A DNA stretch of 64,000 nucleotides, from the NCBI RefSeq assembly GCF_018070565.1, contig NZ_JAGPXL010000030.1, positions 24,333 to 88,332 of the forward strand. The letters are read 5' to 3'. The stretch comes from Streptomyces sp. B93. Its GTDB lineage: Bacteria; Actinomycetota; Actinomycetes; Streptomycetales; Streptomycetaceae. Positions 16,454-23,996 of this stretch are shown piece by piece. How positions within the stretch are numbered: position 1 is the stretch's first letter; the number at the start of each line of letters is the position of its first letter. Position numbers and translations under genes: made by a program. Below the pieces are notes generated by a model, which was not told the origin of the DNA, made no database searches, and saw only the letters and a program-made list of their open reading frames with translations.

Positions 16454-17314
16454 ATGCCCGAGTTGCCGGAGGTCGAGGTCGTACGTCGCGGCCTGGACCG
16501 GTGGGCCGCCCACCGCACCGTCGCCGACGTCGAGGTGCTGCACCCGCGCGCGGTACGCCGCCACGCCGCCGGGGCAGAGGACTTCGCGCACCGGCTCACG
16601 GGCCACCGCATCGGCACCCCGCGCCGCCGCGGCAAGTACCTGTGGCTGCCACTGGAGGACACCGACCAGTCCGTCCTCGCCCACCTCGGCATGAGCGGCC
16701 AGCTCCTGGTGCAGCCGCACTCGGCGCCCGACGAGAAGCACCTGCGCATCCGCATCCGCTTCTCGGACGGCCTCGGCACCGAACTCCGCTTCGTCGACCA
16801 GCGCACCTTCGGCGGTCTGTCCCTGCACGACAACACCCCCGAGGGCCTGCCCGACGTCATCGCGCACATCGCCCGCGACCCCCTCGACCCGCTGTTCGAC
16901 GAGGAGGTGTTCCACCAGGCTCTGCGCCGCAAGCGCAGCACGATCAAACGCGCCCTGCTCGACCAGTCGCTGATCAGCGGCGTCGGCAACATCTACGCCG
17001 ACGAGGCACTGTGGCGCGCCCGCCTCCACTACGACCGGCCGACGTCGACCTTCACCCGCCCCCGCACCCTCGAACTCCTCGGCCATATCAGGGACGTGAT
17101 GAACGCGGCCCTCGCGGTCGGCGGCACCAGCTTCGACAGCCTCTACGTCAACGTCAACGGTGAGTCGGGCTACTTCGACCGCTCCCTGGACGCCTACGGC
17201 CGCGAGGGCCTGCCCTGCCGCCGCTGCGGGACGCCGATGCGCCGACGCCCCTGGATGAACCGCTCCAGCTACTACTGCCCGCGCTGTCAGCGCCCGCCGC
17301 GCGTCTCGTCGTAG
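16454..17314 (+). CDS. mutM: Formamidopyrimidine-DNA glycosylase
   Basis: A 286-residue Fpg/MutM, a bifunctional glycosylase/AP lyase that removes 8-oxoguanine and formamidopyrimidines. After Met removal the N-terminus is PELPEVE, with the catalytic proline and glutamate. Lys in GKYLWL is the conserved DNA contact. The C-terminal zinc finger has CRRCG and CPRC. The last 28 bases overlap the 3' end of the converging hxlR-type gene. Confidence 0.96.
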   Translation: MPELPEVEVVRRGLDRWAAHRTVADVEVLHPRAVRRHAAGAEDFAHRLTGHRIGTPRRRGKYLWLPLEDTDQSVLAHLGMSGQLLVQPHSAPDEKHLRIRIRFSDGLGTELRFVDQRTFGGLSLHDNTPEGLPDVIAHIARDPLDPLFDEEVFHQALRRKRSTIKRALLDQSLISGVGNIYADEALWRARLHYDRPTSTFTRPRTLELLGHIRDVMNAALAVGGTSFDSLYVNVNGESGYFDRSLDAYGREGLPCRRCGTPMRRRPWMNRSSYYCPRCQRPPRVSS

Positions 17315-17688
17315 CGGGCGCGGGCGCCGAGGATGTCGTCCATCCGGCCCTCGACGAACTGGATGAGGCCGACCAGCCGCTCGGCCACCTCACGGCCCAG
17401 CGGCGTGAGTTCGTAGTCGACGCGCGGCGGGTTGGTCGGCTGGGCCTCGCGGTGCACCAGGCCGTCGCGCTCCAGCGCGTGCAGCGTCTGCGACAGCATC
17501 TTCTCGCTCACGCCGTCGACCCGCCGCCGCAGCTCGTTGAAGCGGAACGACCCCTCGAACAGCGCCCCGAGCGTGAGCGCCCCCCAGCGGCCGGTCACAT
17601 GCTCCAGCGTCCCCCGGGACGGGCAGGCCCGGGAGAACACGTCATACGGAAGATCCTGCTCCGCAGTGCGCTCCGGCATGGTCGTCAT
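17287..17688 (-). CDS. HxlR-family winged-helix regulator
   Basis: A 133-residue HxlR-type regulator. Cys22 lies in SRACPSRGTLEHVTGRWG, the position of the redox-sensing cysteine in many HxlR proteins, and the winged helix follows (FNELRRRVDGVSEKMLSQTLHALERDGLV). The ATG at 17688 sits six bases after a TACGCT -10 box on the minus strand, so the mRNA is probably leaderless. A perfect 25-bp inverted repeat (17726-17750) lies just upstream and could be an operator or the terminator of the previous gene. The target is not evident; there is no divergent oxidoreductase next to it. Confidence 0.88.
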   Translation of the reverse strand: MTTMPERTAEQDLPYDVFSRACPSRGTLEHVTGRWGALTLGALFEGSFRFNELRRRVDGVSEKMLSQTLHALERDGLVHREAQPTNPPRVDYELTPLGREVAERLVGLIQFVEGRMDDILGARARYDETRGGR

Positions 17689-17700
17689 GCCACCAGCGTA
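17689..17700 (-). promoter_or_regulatory. -10 element at leaderless distance from the hxlR-type gene
   Basis: On the minus strand TACGCT (17700-17695) is followed by six bases and then the ATG. A start point about seven bases after the -10 would coincide with the ATG. There is no ribosome site. The -35 is weak. Confidence 0.5.
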
Positions 17701-17725
17701 CGGGAGCACAGCACTGTCCCAGGGA

Positions 17726-17750
17726 GTGCGCTCACCAGCGGTGAGCGCAC
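17726..17750 (-). terminator. Perfect inverted repeat between CAP gene and hxlR-type gene
   Basis: Arms GTGCGCTCAC (17726-17735) and its complement (17741-17750) flank a five-base loop. It begins ten bases after the CAP-protein stop, as a terminator would, but has no T-run. It is also about 38 bases upstream of the hxlR-type start, so it could serve as its operator. Confidence 0.6.
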
Positions 17751-17759
17751 CCCGCCGGG

Positions 17760-18890
17760 TCAGTAGCCGAAGTTCTGCGTCCACCACGGGCCGCCGTCCC
17801 CGAACTCGACGCCCACGCCCAGCGTGGTGAAGTCGCAGTTGAGGATGTTGGCGCGGTGGCCGGGGCTGTTCATCCAGGCGTCCATGACCGCGGCCGCGTC
17901 CGCCTGGCCGCGGGCTATGTTCTCGCCGCCGAGGTCGTCTATCCCGGCCTTCTCCGCGCGGTCCCACGGGGTGAGACCGTCGGGGTCGGTGTGGTCGAAG
18001 AAGCCGCGGGCGGCCATGTCCGCGCTGAAGGCCCCGGCGAGCCCGGCCAGGGCGCTGTTGGCGGCAACCGGGCTGCACCCGGCCTTGGCCCGCTCGTCGT
18101 TGACGAGCCTGAGCACCTCGGCCTCGGTGGCGGCCTCCTTGGAGACCGTCACCGGCGGGTCGGCCGGCTGCTCCGGCGCCTTCGTCTCGGCGCTGGACGG
18201 CGGCGTCACCGGCTTGGGCTTCTTGGTCTTCGACGGGGTCGTCTTCTCCGGCTCCTTCGACGGGGTCTTCGTCGGCGCGGCGGACGACGTCGAGGGGGAC
18301 GGCGTGGGGGATGCGGAGGCGGAGCGTTCGGCGTCCCGGCTCGTCGAGGCCGACTCGTCGCGGGCCTCGGCGCTGCCGGAGGTGCCGCCCTGCTGGGTCT
18401 CGGTGTTGCCCGGGGTGTCGGCGGACTGGACCTTGTCGCCGTTGCCGCCGCCGAGCTGGTAGTTCTCGGTGCCCGGCACCACGCCGGTGGCGACCGCGAC
18501 CGTGCCGAGGGCCACCGCGGCGGAGACGCCGAGCAGGCCGTTGCGGACCGGGGCCCCGGCCTTCTTCTTGCGGCGGCGGTGCGCTCCGGCGCGCCGGGCG
18601 CCCTCGTCCGGCGTGAAGCCGTCGGAGGGGAAGCCGACGGTCTCGGAGGCGTGCGGGTAGCCGCCGTCCGTCGTGTACGCCTCCGGGGCGTAGAGATAGG
18701 CCTCGCTGCGGGCGCGGACGTCGGCGTACGCCTCGGGCTGGAGGTAGGGGGCGATACCGGTGGTGCCGTGGTCGCCCGCGTAGGGGGAGTACGGGTCGTA
18801 CTCCTGGGTGGACGAGCCGTGCGTCGGTGCGGCCCCCGTGGCGCGGCCCGTGGCGGCGCGGCCGGCGGCGATGCGTCGGTGGCGTCCCAT
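17760..18890 (-). CDS. CAP/SCP-domain cell-surface protein
   Basis: A 376-residue protein with a basic N-terminal cytoplasmic part (about residues 1-90, ending RRRKKKAG), one membrane segment (LLGVSAAVALGTVAVATGVV), a long Ser/Thr/Pro/Lys-rich wall-spanning linker and a C-terminal CAP domain (about 250-376). CAP motifs include VLRLVNDERAKAGC, GFFDHTDPDGLTPWDRA, GENIARG and WMNSPGHRANILN. Bacterial CAP proteins are secreted and their chemistry is mostly unknown. The ATG at 18890 faces acyP across a 167-base gap that holds a 20-bp palindrome. Confidence 0.92.
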   Translation of the reverse strand: MGRHRRIAAGRAATGRATGAAPTHGSSTQEYDPYSPYAGDHGTTGIAPYLQPEAYADVRARSEAYLYAPEAYTTDGGYPHASETVGFPSDGFTPDEGARRAGAHRRRKKKAGAPVRNGLLGVSAAVALGTVAVATGVVPGTENYQLGGGNGDKVQSADTPGNTETQQGGTSGSAEARDESASTSRDAERSASASPTPSPSTSSAAPTKTPSKEPEKTTPSKTKKPKPVTPPSSAETKAPEQPADPPVTVSKEAATEAEVLRLVNDERAKAGCSPVAANSALAGLAGAFSADMAARGFFDHTDPDGLTPWDRAEKAGIDDLGGENIARGQADAAAVMDAWMNSPGHRANILNCDFTTLGVGVEFGDGGPWWTQNFGY

Positions 18891-18948
18891 GTCCTGGCCT
18901 TCCTCGTCCTTGCGGCCGACGCGTCCCCCCGCGGCCAGCCAGACTCAC

Positions 18949-18968
18949 ACTCACTCGATCGAGTGAGT
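18949..18968. promoter_or_regulatory. 20-bp perfect palindrome, candidate operator
   Basis: The half-site ACTCACTCGA is followed immediately by its exact complement. It lies 58 bases upstream of the CAP-protein start and 89 bases upstream of acyP. It is only moderately G+C-rich and has no T-run, so it looks like a dimeric regulator site rather than a terminator. The regulator is unknown. Confidence 0.6.
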
Positions 18969-19045
18969 TTCATATGAGATTCATTGGGTGGGGACGGTAC
19001 CGCATGGCGCAGGGTGAGGAAGTGCTCCGAGGGACATTGGCCGGT

Positions 19046-19057
19046 TAGGTTGCACCC
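19046..19057 (+). promoter_or_regulatory. -10 element at leaderless distance from acyP
   Basis: TAGGTT at 19046-19051 is followed by six bases (GCACCC) and the acyP ATG at 19058. The predicted start point falls on the ATG. No ribosome site is present. The -35 is weak. Confidence 0.55.
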
Positions 19058-19339
19058 ATGAGCGAGGATGTACGGCTGGTGGCCTGGGTACGGGGAAGCG
19101 TCCAAGGTGTGGGTTTCCGCTGGTTCACGCGTGCCAAGGCACTGGAGATCGGCGGCCTGAGTGGCTTTGCTCTCAATTTGGCGGACGGCCGCGTCCAGGT
19201 GGTCGCGGAGGGCTCCCGCAAGGCCTGCGACGGGCTCCTCGACTGGCTTCGGACGGGCGACACGCCCGGGCGCGTGGACGGGGTCACCGAGATCTGGGAC
19301 ACACCCCGCGGCGGCTACGACGGCTTCGCGATCCGGTGA
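19058..19339 (+). CDS. acyP: Acylphosphatase
   Basis: A 93-residue acylphosphatase that hydrolyses carboxyl-phosphate bonds. The signature RGSVQGVGFRWFTRAKA carries the phosphate-binding loop and catalytic arginine, and FALNLADGRVQVVAEG carries the catalytic asparagine. The ATG at 19058 lies directly downstream of a -10 box, so translation is probably leaderless. Acylphosphatase genes often lie close to smc in Streptomyces. Confidence 0.95.
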   Translation: MSEDVRLVAWVRGSVQGVGFRWFTRAKALEIGGLSGFALNLADGRVQVVAEGSRKACDGLLDWLRTGDTPGRVDGVTEIWDTPRGGYDGFAIR

Positions 19340-19718
19340 TCCAGGACCGCCCGGCAGGCCCCCGCGCGGCCACCGGGGCGGGCCCCGGACCCCCGTCCGC
19401 GATGAAAACCGCTGGTGGTTGCCGAGAACCGCTTGCGCCGACGGGCCGCGCACGCAAGGATGATCGCCACGCCCCAGGGCCCCGCAGGAGTCGCAGCGCC
19501 GCCACTCGAAGGCCGCGCGCCCCCGGTTCGCCCGCCAATACGGGGCGTGATCGTGTTGACCGTCAAACTTTTTGGTGAGACGCTGAAAGCCCCGCGCACC
19601 TTAGCTGTTTGGCATGGATGAACGGCAGCACAACTCCACAGTGCCAAGCACCGCGGGTGCGAATCCCTCACGACCCACACCGCATCGGTCGGTCACTCAG
19701 TGTGGAGGACCATCCATC
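19340..19718 (+). other. 379-base intergenic region between acyP and small coiled-coil gene
   Basis: No convincing gene is seen on either strand. A TTGACC at 19556-19561, inside the small palindrome TTGACCGTCAA, could be a -35 for the downstream gene, but the matching -10 is poor. A stretch near 19655-19670 resembles a tRNA T-arm but has no other tRNA arms. Confidence 0.5.
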
Positions 19719-19922
19719 ATGGCAAAGGCGCTTCTCGGTTACGTCGGCGGCTCCGACCCTCGACTCCTCGCCGAGATGCGACGGCTCCAGCAGCGCGTCC
19801 AGGACCTGGAATCCGAGCTCGTACGGATCCAGGCGGAGAACGACGCACTGACGGCTGCCGCTTCTCACGACAGGATCATGGAGAGCGTTGACGCACACCA
19901 GGCGGAGCCTGCGCTCACCTGA
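19719..19922 (+). CDS. Small coiled-coil protein (67 aa)
   Basis: Opens MAKALLGYVGGSDPRLLAEM and then forms a short amphipathic coiled coil (RRLQQRVQDLESELVRIQAEN). It is preceded by GGAGG about eleven bases upstream and followed by a good terminator, so it is expressed as a single gene. I recognise no domain. Its position just upstream of smc appears conserved in Streptomyces, but nothing here shows a functional link. Confidence 0.8.
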   Translation: MAKALLGYVGGSDPRLLAEMRRLQQRVQDLESELVRIQAENDALTAAASHDRIMESVDAHQAEPALT

Positions 19923-19991
19923 TCACTGCATCGCACAACGACAAGCAGTGGTTGGGAAGCCCGTAATCAACCGCTCAGTGTCAGAAACTGC

Positions 19992-20020
19992 AAGGGACGC
20001 CTCGGCGTCCCTTCTTTCTT
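19992..20020 (+). terminator. Terminator of the small coiled-coil gene
   Basis: AAGGGACGCC (19992-20001) pairs exactly with 20004-20013 and is followed by a pyrimidine/T-rich tail (CTTTCTT). It separates the small gene from smc. Confidence 0.85.
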
Positions 20021-20168
20021 CCCCCCGGCTCCCGGTCCTGGAGCCGCTCCGGTCTTCTTGACCCGCGCATCCTTTCACCTTGTTTAACTTCTGGTGTGCC
20101 CTGCGACTCCGAGGGCGAAACCGCGGGTTCATGGAGTGAGACAACCCCGGAAGGTAAAGTCCAGCGGC

Positions 20169-23100
20169 GTGCACCTCAAGGCCCTGACCCTCCGAGGGTT
20201 CAAGTCGTTCGCCTCGGCGACCACACTCCGGTTCGAACCGGGCATCACGTGTGTCGTCGGACCGAACGGCTCGGGCAAGTCCAACGTCGTGGACGCGCTC
20301 AGCTGGGTCATGGGCGAACAGGGCGCCAAGTCACTGCGCGGCGGCAAGATGGAGGACGTCATCTTCGCCGGCACCACCGGCCGCCCGCCGCTGGGCCGCG
20401 CCGAGGTGTCCCTGACCATCGACAACTCCGACGGGGCACTGCCCATCGAGTACGCCGAGGTCACCATCACGCGGATCATGTTCCGCAACGGCGGCAGCGA
20501 GTACCAGATCAACGGCGACACCTGCCGTCTCCTCGACATCCAGGAACTCCTCTCCGACTCCGGCATCGGCCGCGAGATGCACGTCATCGTCGGCCAGGGC
20601 CAGCTCGACTCCGTCCTGCACGCCGACCCCATGGGCCGCCGCGCCTTCATCGAGGAGGCCGCGGGCGTCCTCAAGCACCGCAAGCGCAAGGAGAAGGCGC
20701 TGCGGAAGCTCGACGCCATGCAGGCCAACCTCGCGCGCGTGCAGGACCTGACCGACGAACTGCGCCGCCAGCTCAAGCCGCTGGGCCGCCAGGCGGCGGT
20801 CGCCCGGCGCGCCGCCGTCATCCAGGCCGACCTCCGCGACGCCCGGCTCCGCCTCCTCGCCGACGACCTCGTACGGCTGCGGGAGGCGCTGAGGACCGAG
20901 ATCGCCGACGAGGCCGCGCTGAAGGAACGCAAGGAGGCCGCCGAGCAGGAGCTGCGGAAGGCCCTCCAGCGCGAGGCCCTGCTGGAGGACGAGGTGCGGC
21001 GGCTCAGCCCGCGCCTCCAGCGCGCCCAGCAGACCTGGTACGAGCTGTCCCAGTTGGCCGAGCGGGTGCGCGGCACGATCTCGCTGGCCGACGCCCGGGT
21101 CAAGAGCGCCACGTCCGCCCCGCCCGACGAGCGGCGCGGCCGTGACCCCGAGGACCTGGAGCGCGAGGCCGCCCGCATCCGTGAGCAGGAGGCCGAACTG
21201 GAGGCCGCCCTGGAGGCGGCGCAGCGGGCCCTGGACGACACCGTCGCCCACCGCGCCGAACTGGAGCGCGAACTGGCCTCCGAGGAGCGGCGCCTGAAGG
21301 ACGCCGCCCGCGCCATCGCCGACCGCCGCGAAGGGCTGGCCCGGCTGAGCGGCCAGGCCGGCGCCGCCCGGTCGCGGGCCGCCTCCGCACAGGCCGAGAT
21401 CGACCGGCTGGCCGCCGCCCGCGACGAGGCGGAGCAGCGCGCGGTCGCCGCGCAGGAGGAGTACGAGACGCTCAAGGCCGAGGTCGACGGGCTGGACGCC
21501 GACGACGCGGAACTGGCCGAGCGGCACCGCAGCGCGAAGGAAGCGCTCACCGGGGCCGAGGCCGCCCTGACGGCCGCGCGGGAGGCGGCCACCGCGGCCG
21601 AACGCGAACGTGCCGCGACCCGGGCCCGCCACGAGGCCCTGGCCCTGGGGCTGCGCCGCAAGGACGGCACCGGCGCCCTGCTCTCCGCGCAGGATCGTCT
21701 CTCCGGCCTGCTGGGCCCGGCGGCGGAACTCCTGACGATCACCCCCGGCTACGAGATCCCGCTGGCGGCGGCCTTCGGCGCGGCGGCGGACGCGTTGGCG
21801 GTGACCTCCCCCTCCGCGGCGGCCGACGCGATCCGCCTTCTGCGCAAGCAGGACGGCGGACGGGCATCTCTCCTGCTGGCGGGCGCCCCCGCCGACCCCA
21901 GGGGCGCGGGGAACTGCGCGACCGGCCACGACGAGTCCGCGGACGCCCGACGGCCCGAGGGGGCACTGCCCGCCGCGGACCTGGTCCGAGGCCCCACCGA
22001 CCTCATGCCCGCCGTACGGCGACTGCTCCACGGCACGGTCGTCGTCGACACCCTCGAAGACGCCGAGCACCTCGTCTACACCCACCCCCACCTCACCGCC
22101 GTCACCGCCGAAGGCGACCTGCTGGGCGCCCACTTCGCCCACGGCGGCTCCGCCGGCGCGCCCAGCCTGCTGGAAGTACAGGCGTCCGTGGACGAGGCCG
22201 CCGCCGAGCTGGCGGAGCTGGCCGTGCGGTGCGAGGAACTGGCCGCGGCCCAGCAGGCGGCGCAGGAGCGTCGTAAGGAGGCCGTCGCGGCCGTCGAGGA
22301 GCTGGCCGAGCGCCGCCGCGCCGCCGACCGCGAGAAGTCCTCCGTCGCCCAGCAGCTCGGGCGGCTCGCCGGGCAGGCGAGGGGCGCGGCGGGGGAGGCC
22401 GAGCGCGGTGTCGCCGCCGCTGCCCGGGCCCAGGAGGCGCTGGACCGGGCCCTGGAGGAGGTCGAGGAACTCGCCGAACGGCTCGCGGTCGCCGAGGAGA
22501 TGCCGATCGAGGAGGAGCCGGACACCTCCGTACGGGACCGGCTCGCCGCCGACGGCGCCAACGCCCGGCAGACCGAGATGGAGGCGCGGCTTCAGGTCCG
22601 TACGCACGAGGAGCGGGTGAAGGGGCTCGCGGGGCGGGCCGACTCGCTCGACCGGGCCGCCCGTTCGGAACGTGAGGCACGCGCGCGTGCCGAGCAGCGG
22701 CGGGCCCGGCTGCGGCAGGAGGCGGCCGTCGCGGGCGCCGTCGCCGCGGGCGCCCGGCAGCTGCTCGCGCACGTCGAGGTCTCCGTCGCGCGGGCCGAGC
22801 GGGAGCGTGCCGCGGCCGAGGCGGCGAAGGCGCTGCGGGAGCGGGAGTTGGCGCAGGCCCGCACCGAGGGGCGCGATCTCAAGGCGGAACTCGACAAGTT
22901 GACGGATTCGGTCCACCGCGGGGAGGTACTCGGCGCCGAGAAGAGGCTGCGGATCGAGCAGCTGGAGACCAAGGCGCTGGAGGAACTCGGTGTGGAACCG
23001 GCGGGGCTCGTTTCCGAGTACGGACCGCACCAGCCGGTGCCACCCTCGCCCCCCGCCGACGGTGAGGAGCTGCCCGAGGACCCGCAGCACCCGCGCAACC

Positions 23101-23762
23101 GGCCCCGCCCGTTCGTGCGGGCCGAGCAGGAGAAGCGGCTGAAGGCGGCCGAGCGGGCGTACCAGCAGCTGGGCAAGGTCAATCCGCTGGCTCTGGAGGA
23201 GTTCGCGGCGCTGGAGGAGCGGCACAAGTTCCTCAGCGAGCAGCTGGAGGACCTGAAGAAGACCCGCGCGGATCTGCTCCAGGTCGTCAAGGAGGTCGAC
23301 GAGCGCGTCGAGCAGGTCTTCACGGAGGCCTACCGGGACACCGCGCGGGAGTTCGAGGGCGTCTTCAGCAGGCTGTTCCCCGGCGGTGAGGGGCGGCTGC
23401 TGCTGACCGACCCCGACAACATGCTCACCACCGGTGTCGACGTCGAGGCCAGGCCGCCGGGCAAGAAGGTCAAGCGGCTGTCGCTGCTCTCGGGCGGGGA
23501 GCGGTCGCTGACCGCGGTGGCGCTGCTGGTGTCGATCTTCAAGGCGCGGCCCAGCCCGTTCTACGTCATGGACGAGGTCGAGGCGGCGCTCGACGACACC
23601 AACCTCCAGCGGCTGATCCGCATCATGCAGGAGCTCCAGGAGGCCTCGCAGCTCATCGTCATCACGCACCAGAAGCGGACGATGGAGGTCGCCGACGCCC
23701 TCTACGGCGTCTCGATGCAGGGCGACGGTGTGTCGAAGGTCATCAGCCAGCGGCTGCGCTAG
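20169..23762 (+). CDS. smc: Chromosome segregation ATPase Smc
   Basis: A 1197-residue SMC protein, the core of condensin. Walker A GPNGSGKSN is at residues 32-40, then a long coiled coil (about 165-500), a hinge (about 510-680), a second coiled coil, the signature LSGGERSLTAVAL and Walker B FYVMDEVEAALDD. The GTG at 20169 (MHLKALTLRGFKSF) is the conserved start. The hinge contains an odd Gly/Asp/Ala-rich insert (about residues 575-600) whose DNA resembles a dispersed Streptomyces repeat. The partner genes scpA and scpB are not in the window. Confidence 0.97.
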   Translation: MHLKALTLRGFKSFASATTLRFEPGITCVVGPNGSGKSNVVDALSWVMGEQGAKSLRGGKMEDVIFAGTTGRPPLGRAEVSLTIDNSDGALPIEYAEVTITRIMFRNGGSEYQINGDTCRLLDIQELLSDSGIGREMHVIVGQGQLDSVLHADPMGRRAFIEEAAGVLKHRKRKEKALRKLDAMQANLARVQDLTDELRRQLKPLGRQAAVARRAAVIQADLRDARLRLLADDLVRLREALRTEIADEAALKERKEAAEQELRKALQREALLEDEVRRLSPRLQRAQQTWYELSQLAERVRGTISLADARVKSATSAPPDERRGRDPEDLEREAARIREQEAELEAALEAAQRALDDTVAHRAELERELASEERRLKDAARAIADRREGLARLSGQAGAARSRAASAQAEIDRLAAARDEAEQRAVAAQEEYETLKAEVDGLDADDAELAERHRSAKEALTGAEAALTAAREAATAAERERAATRARHEALALGLRRKDGTGALLSAQDRLSGLLGPAAELLTITPGYEIPLAAAFGAAADALAVTSPSAAADAIRLLRKQDGGRASLLLAGAPADPRGAGNCATGHDESADARRPEGALPAADLVRGPTDLMPAVRRLLHGTVVVDTLEDAEHLVYTHPHLTAVTAEGDLLGAHFAHGGSAGAPSLLEVQASVDEAAAELAELAVRCEELAAAQQAAQERRKEAVAAVEELAERRRAADREKSSVAQQLGRLAGQARGAAGEAERGVAAAARAQEALDRALEEVEELAERLAVAEEMPIEEEPDTSVRDRLAADGANARQTEMEARLQVRTHEERVKGLAGRADSLDRAARSEREARARAEQRRARLRQEAAVAGAVAAGARQLLAHVEVSVARAERERAAAEAAKALRERELAQARTEGRDLKAELDKLTDSVHRGEVLGAEKRLRIEQLETKALEELGVEPAGLVSEYGPHQPVPPSPPADGEELPEDPQHPRNRPRPFVRAEQEKRLKAAERAYQQLGKVNPLALEEFAALEERHKFLSEQLEDLKKTRADLLQVVKEVDERVEQVFTEAYRDTAREFEGVFSRLFPGGEGRLLLTDPDNMLTTGVDVEARPPGKKVKRLSLLSGGERSLTAVALLVSIFKARPSPFYVMDEVEAALDDTNLQRLIRIMQELQEASQLIVITHQKRTMEVADALYGVSMQGDGVSKVISQRLR
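21899..21935 (+). repeat. Dispersed Streptomyces-type repeat inside smc
   Basis: The stretch starting AGGGGCGCGGGGAACTGCGC at 21900 and continuing to about 21935 (GACCGGCCACGACG) matches, from memory, a short element found in many copies between genes in Streptomyces. Here it is in frame within the Smc hinge and encodes RGAGNCATGHDE. No second copy is seen in the window. Confidence 0.5.
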
Positions 23763-23822
23763 ATCCCGTGCGCCCTACATCTAATCCGACCTGGTCTTTT
23801 GTCTGACCATACGGGCAGATAC

Positions 23823-23835
23823 TTCAAGCCTTGAA
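23823..23835. promoter_or_regulatory. Candidate operator copy 1 upstream of glcP
   Basis: TTCAAGCCTTGAA is a perfect palindrome around a central C. A related 13-base element lies 63 bases downstream within the glcP promoter. The surrounding 230 bases are clearly more A+T-rich than the coding DNA. Confidence 0.55.
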
Positions 23836-23880
23836 CTCAAACATCCTTCCGGCTGCCTCAAACTCACAGCTGTCGATGTA

Positions 23881-23908
23881 TTGACTTCGAAACTTGAACA
23901 CATAGTCT
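23881..23908 (+). promoter_or_regulatory. glcP promoter with operator copy 2 in the spacer
   Basis: TTGACT (23881-23886) and TAGTCT (23903-23908) are 16 bases apart and match the main vegetative promoter pattern. The near-palindrome TTCGAAACTTGAA (23886-23898) fills the spacer. A protein bound there would block RNA polymerase. Confidence 0.7.
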
Positions 23909-23996
23909 CTGCAACGTTGCTTTTACCTTCAGGCCTCAGCGCCCCGAAGGGCTGACCCCCACGCCGGCAGCGACGCCGGCGGCCCGAGGAGTACAC

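Noticed and set aside
19655..19670. tRNA T-arm-like string (GGTGCGAATCC)
   Set aside because: No matching acceptor, D or anticodon arms are found on either side.
20331..23669. 1112-codon minus-strand open frame opposite smc
   Set aside because: It mirrors the Smc codons (Leu/Gly/Arg-rich), has no homology or ribosome site, and smc itself is unambiguous.
23781..23996. 71-codon minus-strand frame in the smc-glcP gap
   Set aside because: The region is A+T-rich, has promoter and operator features for glcP, and the frame lacks streptomycete codon bias.
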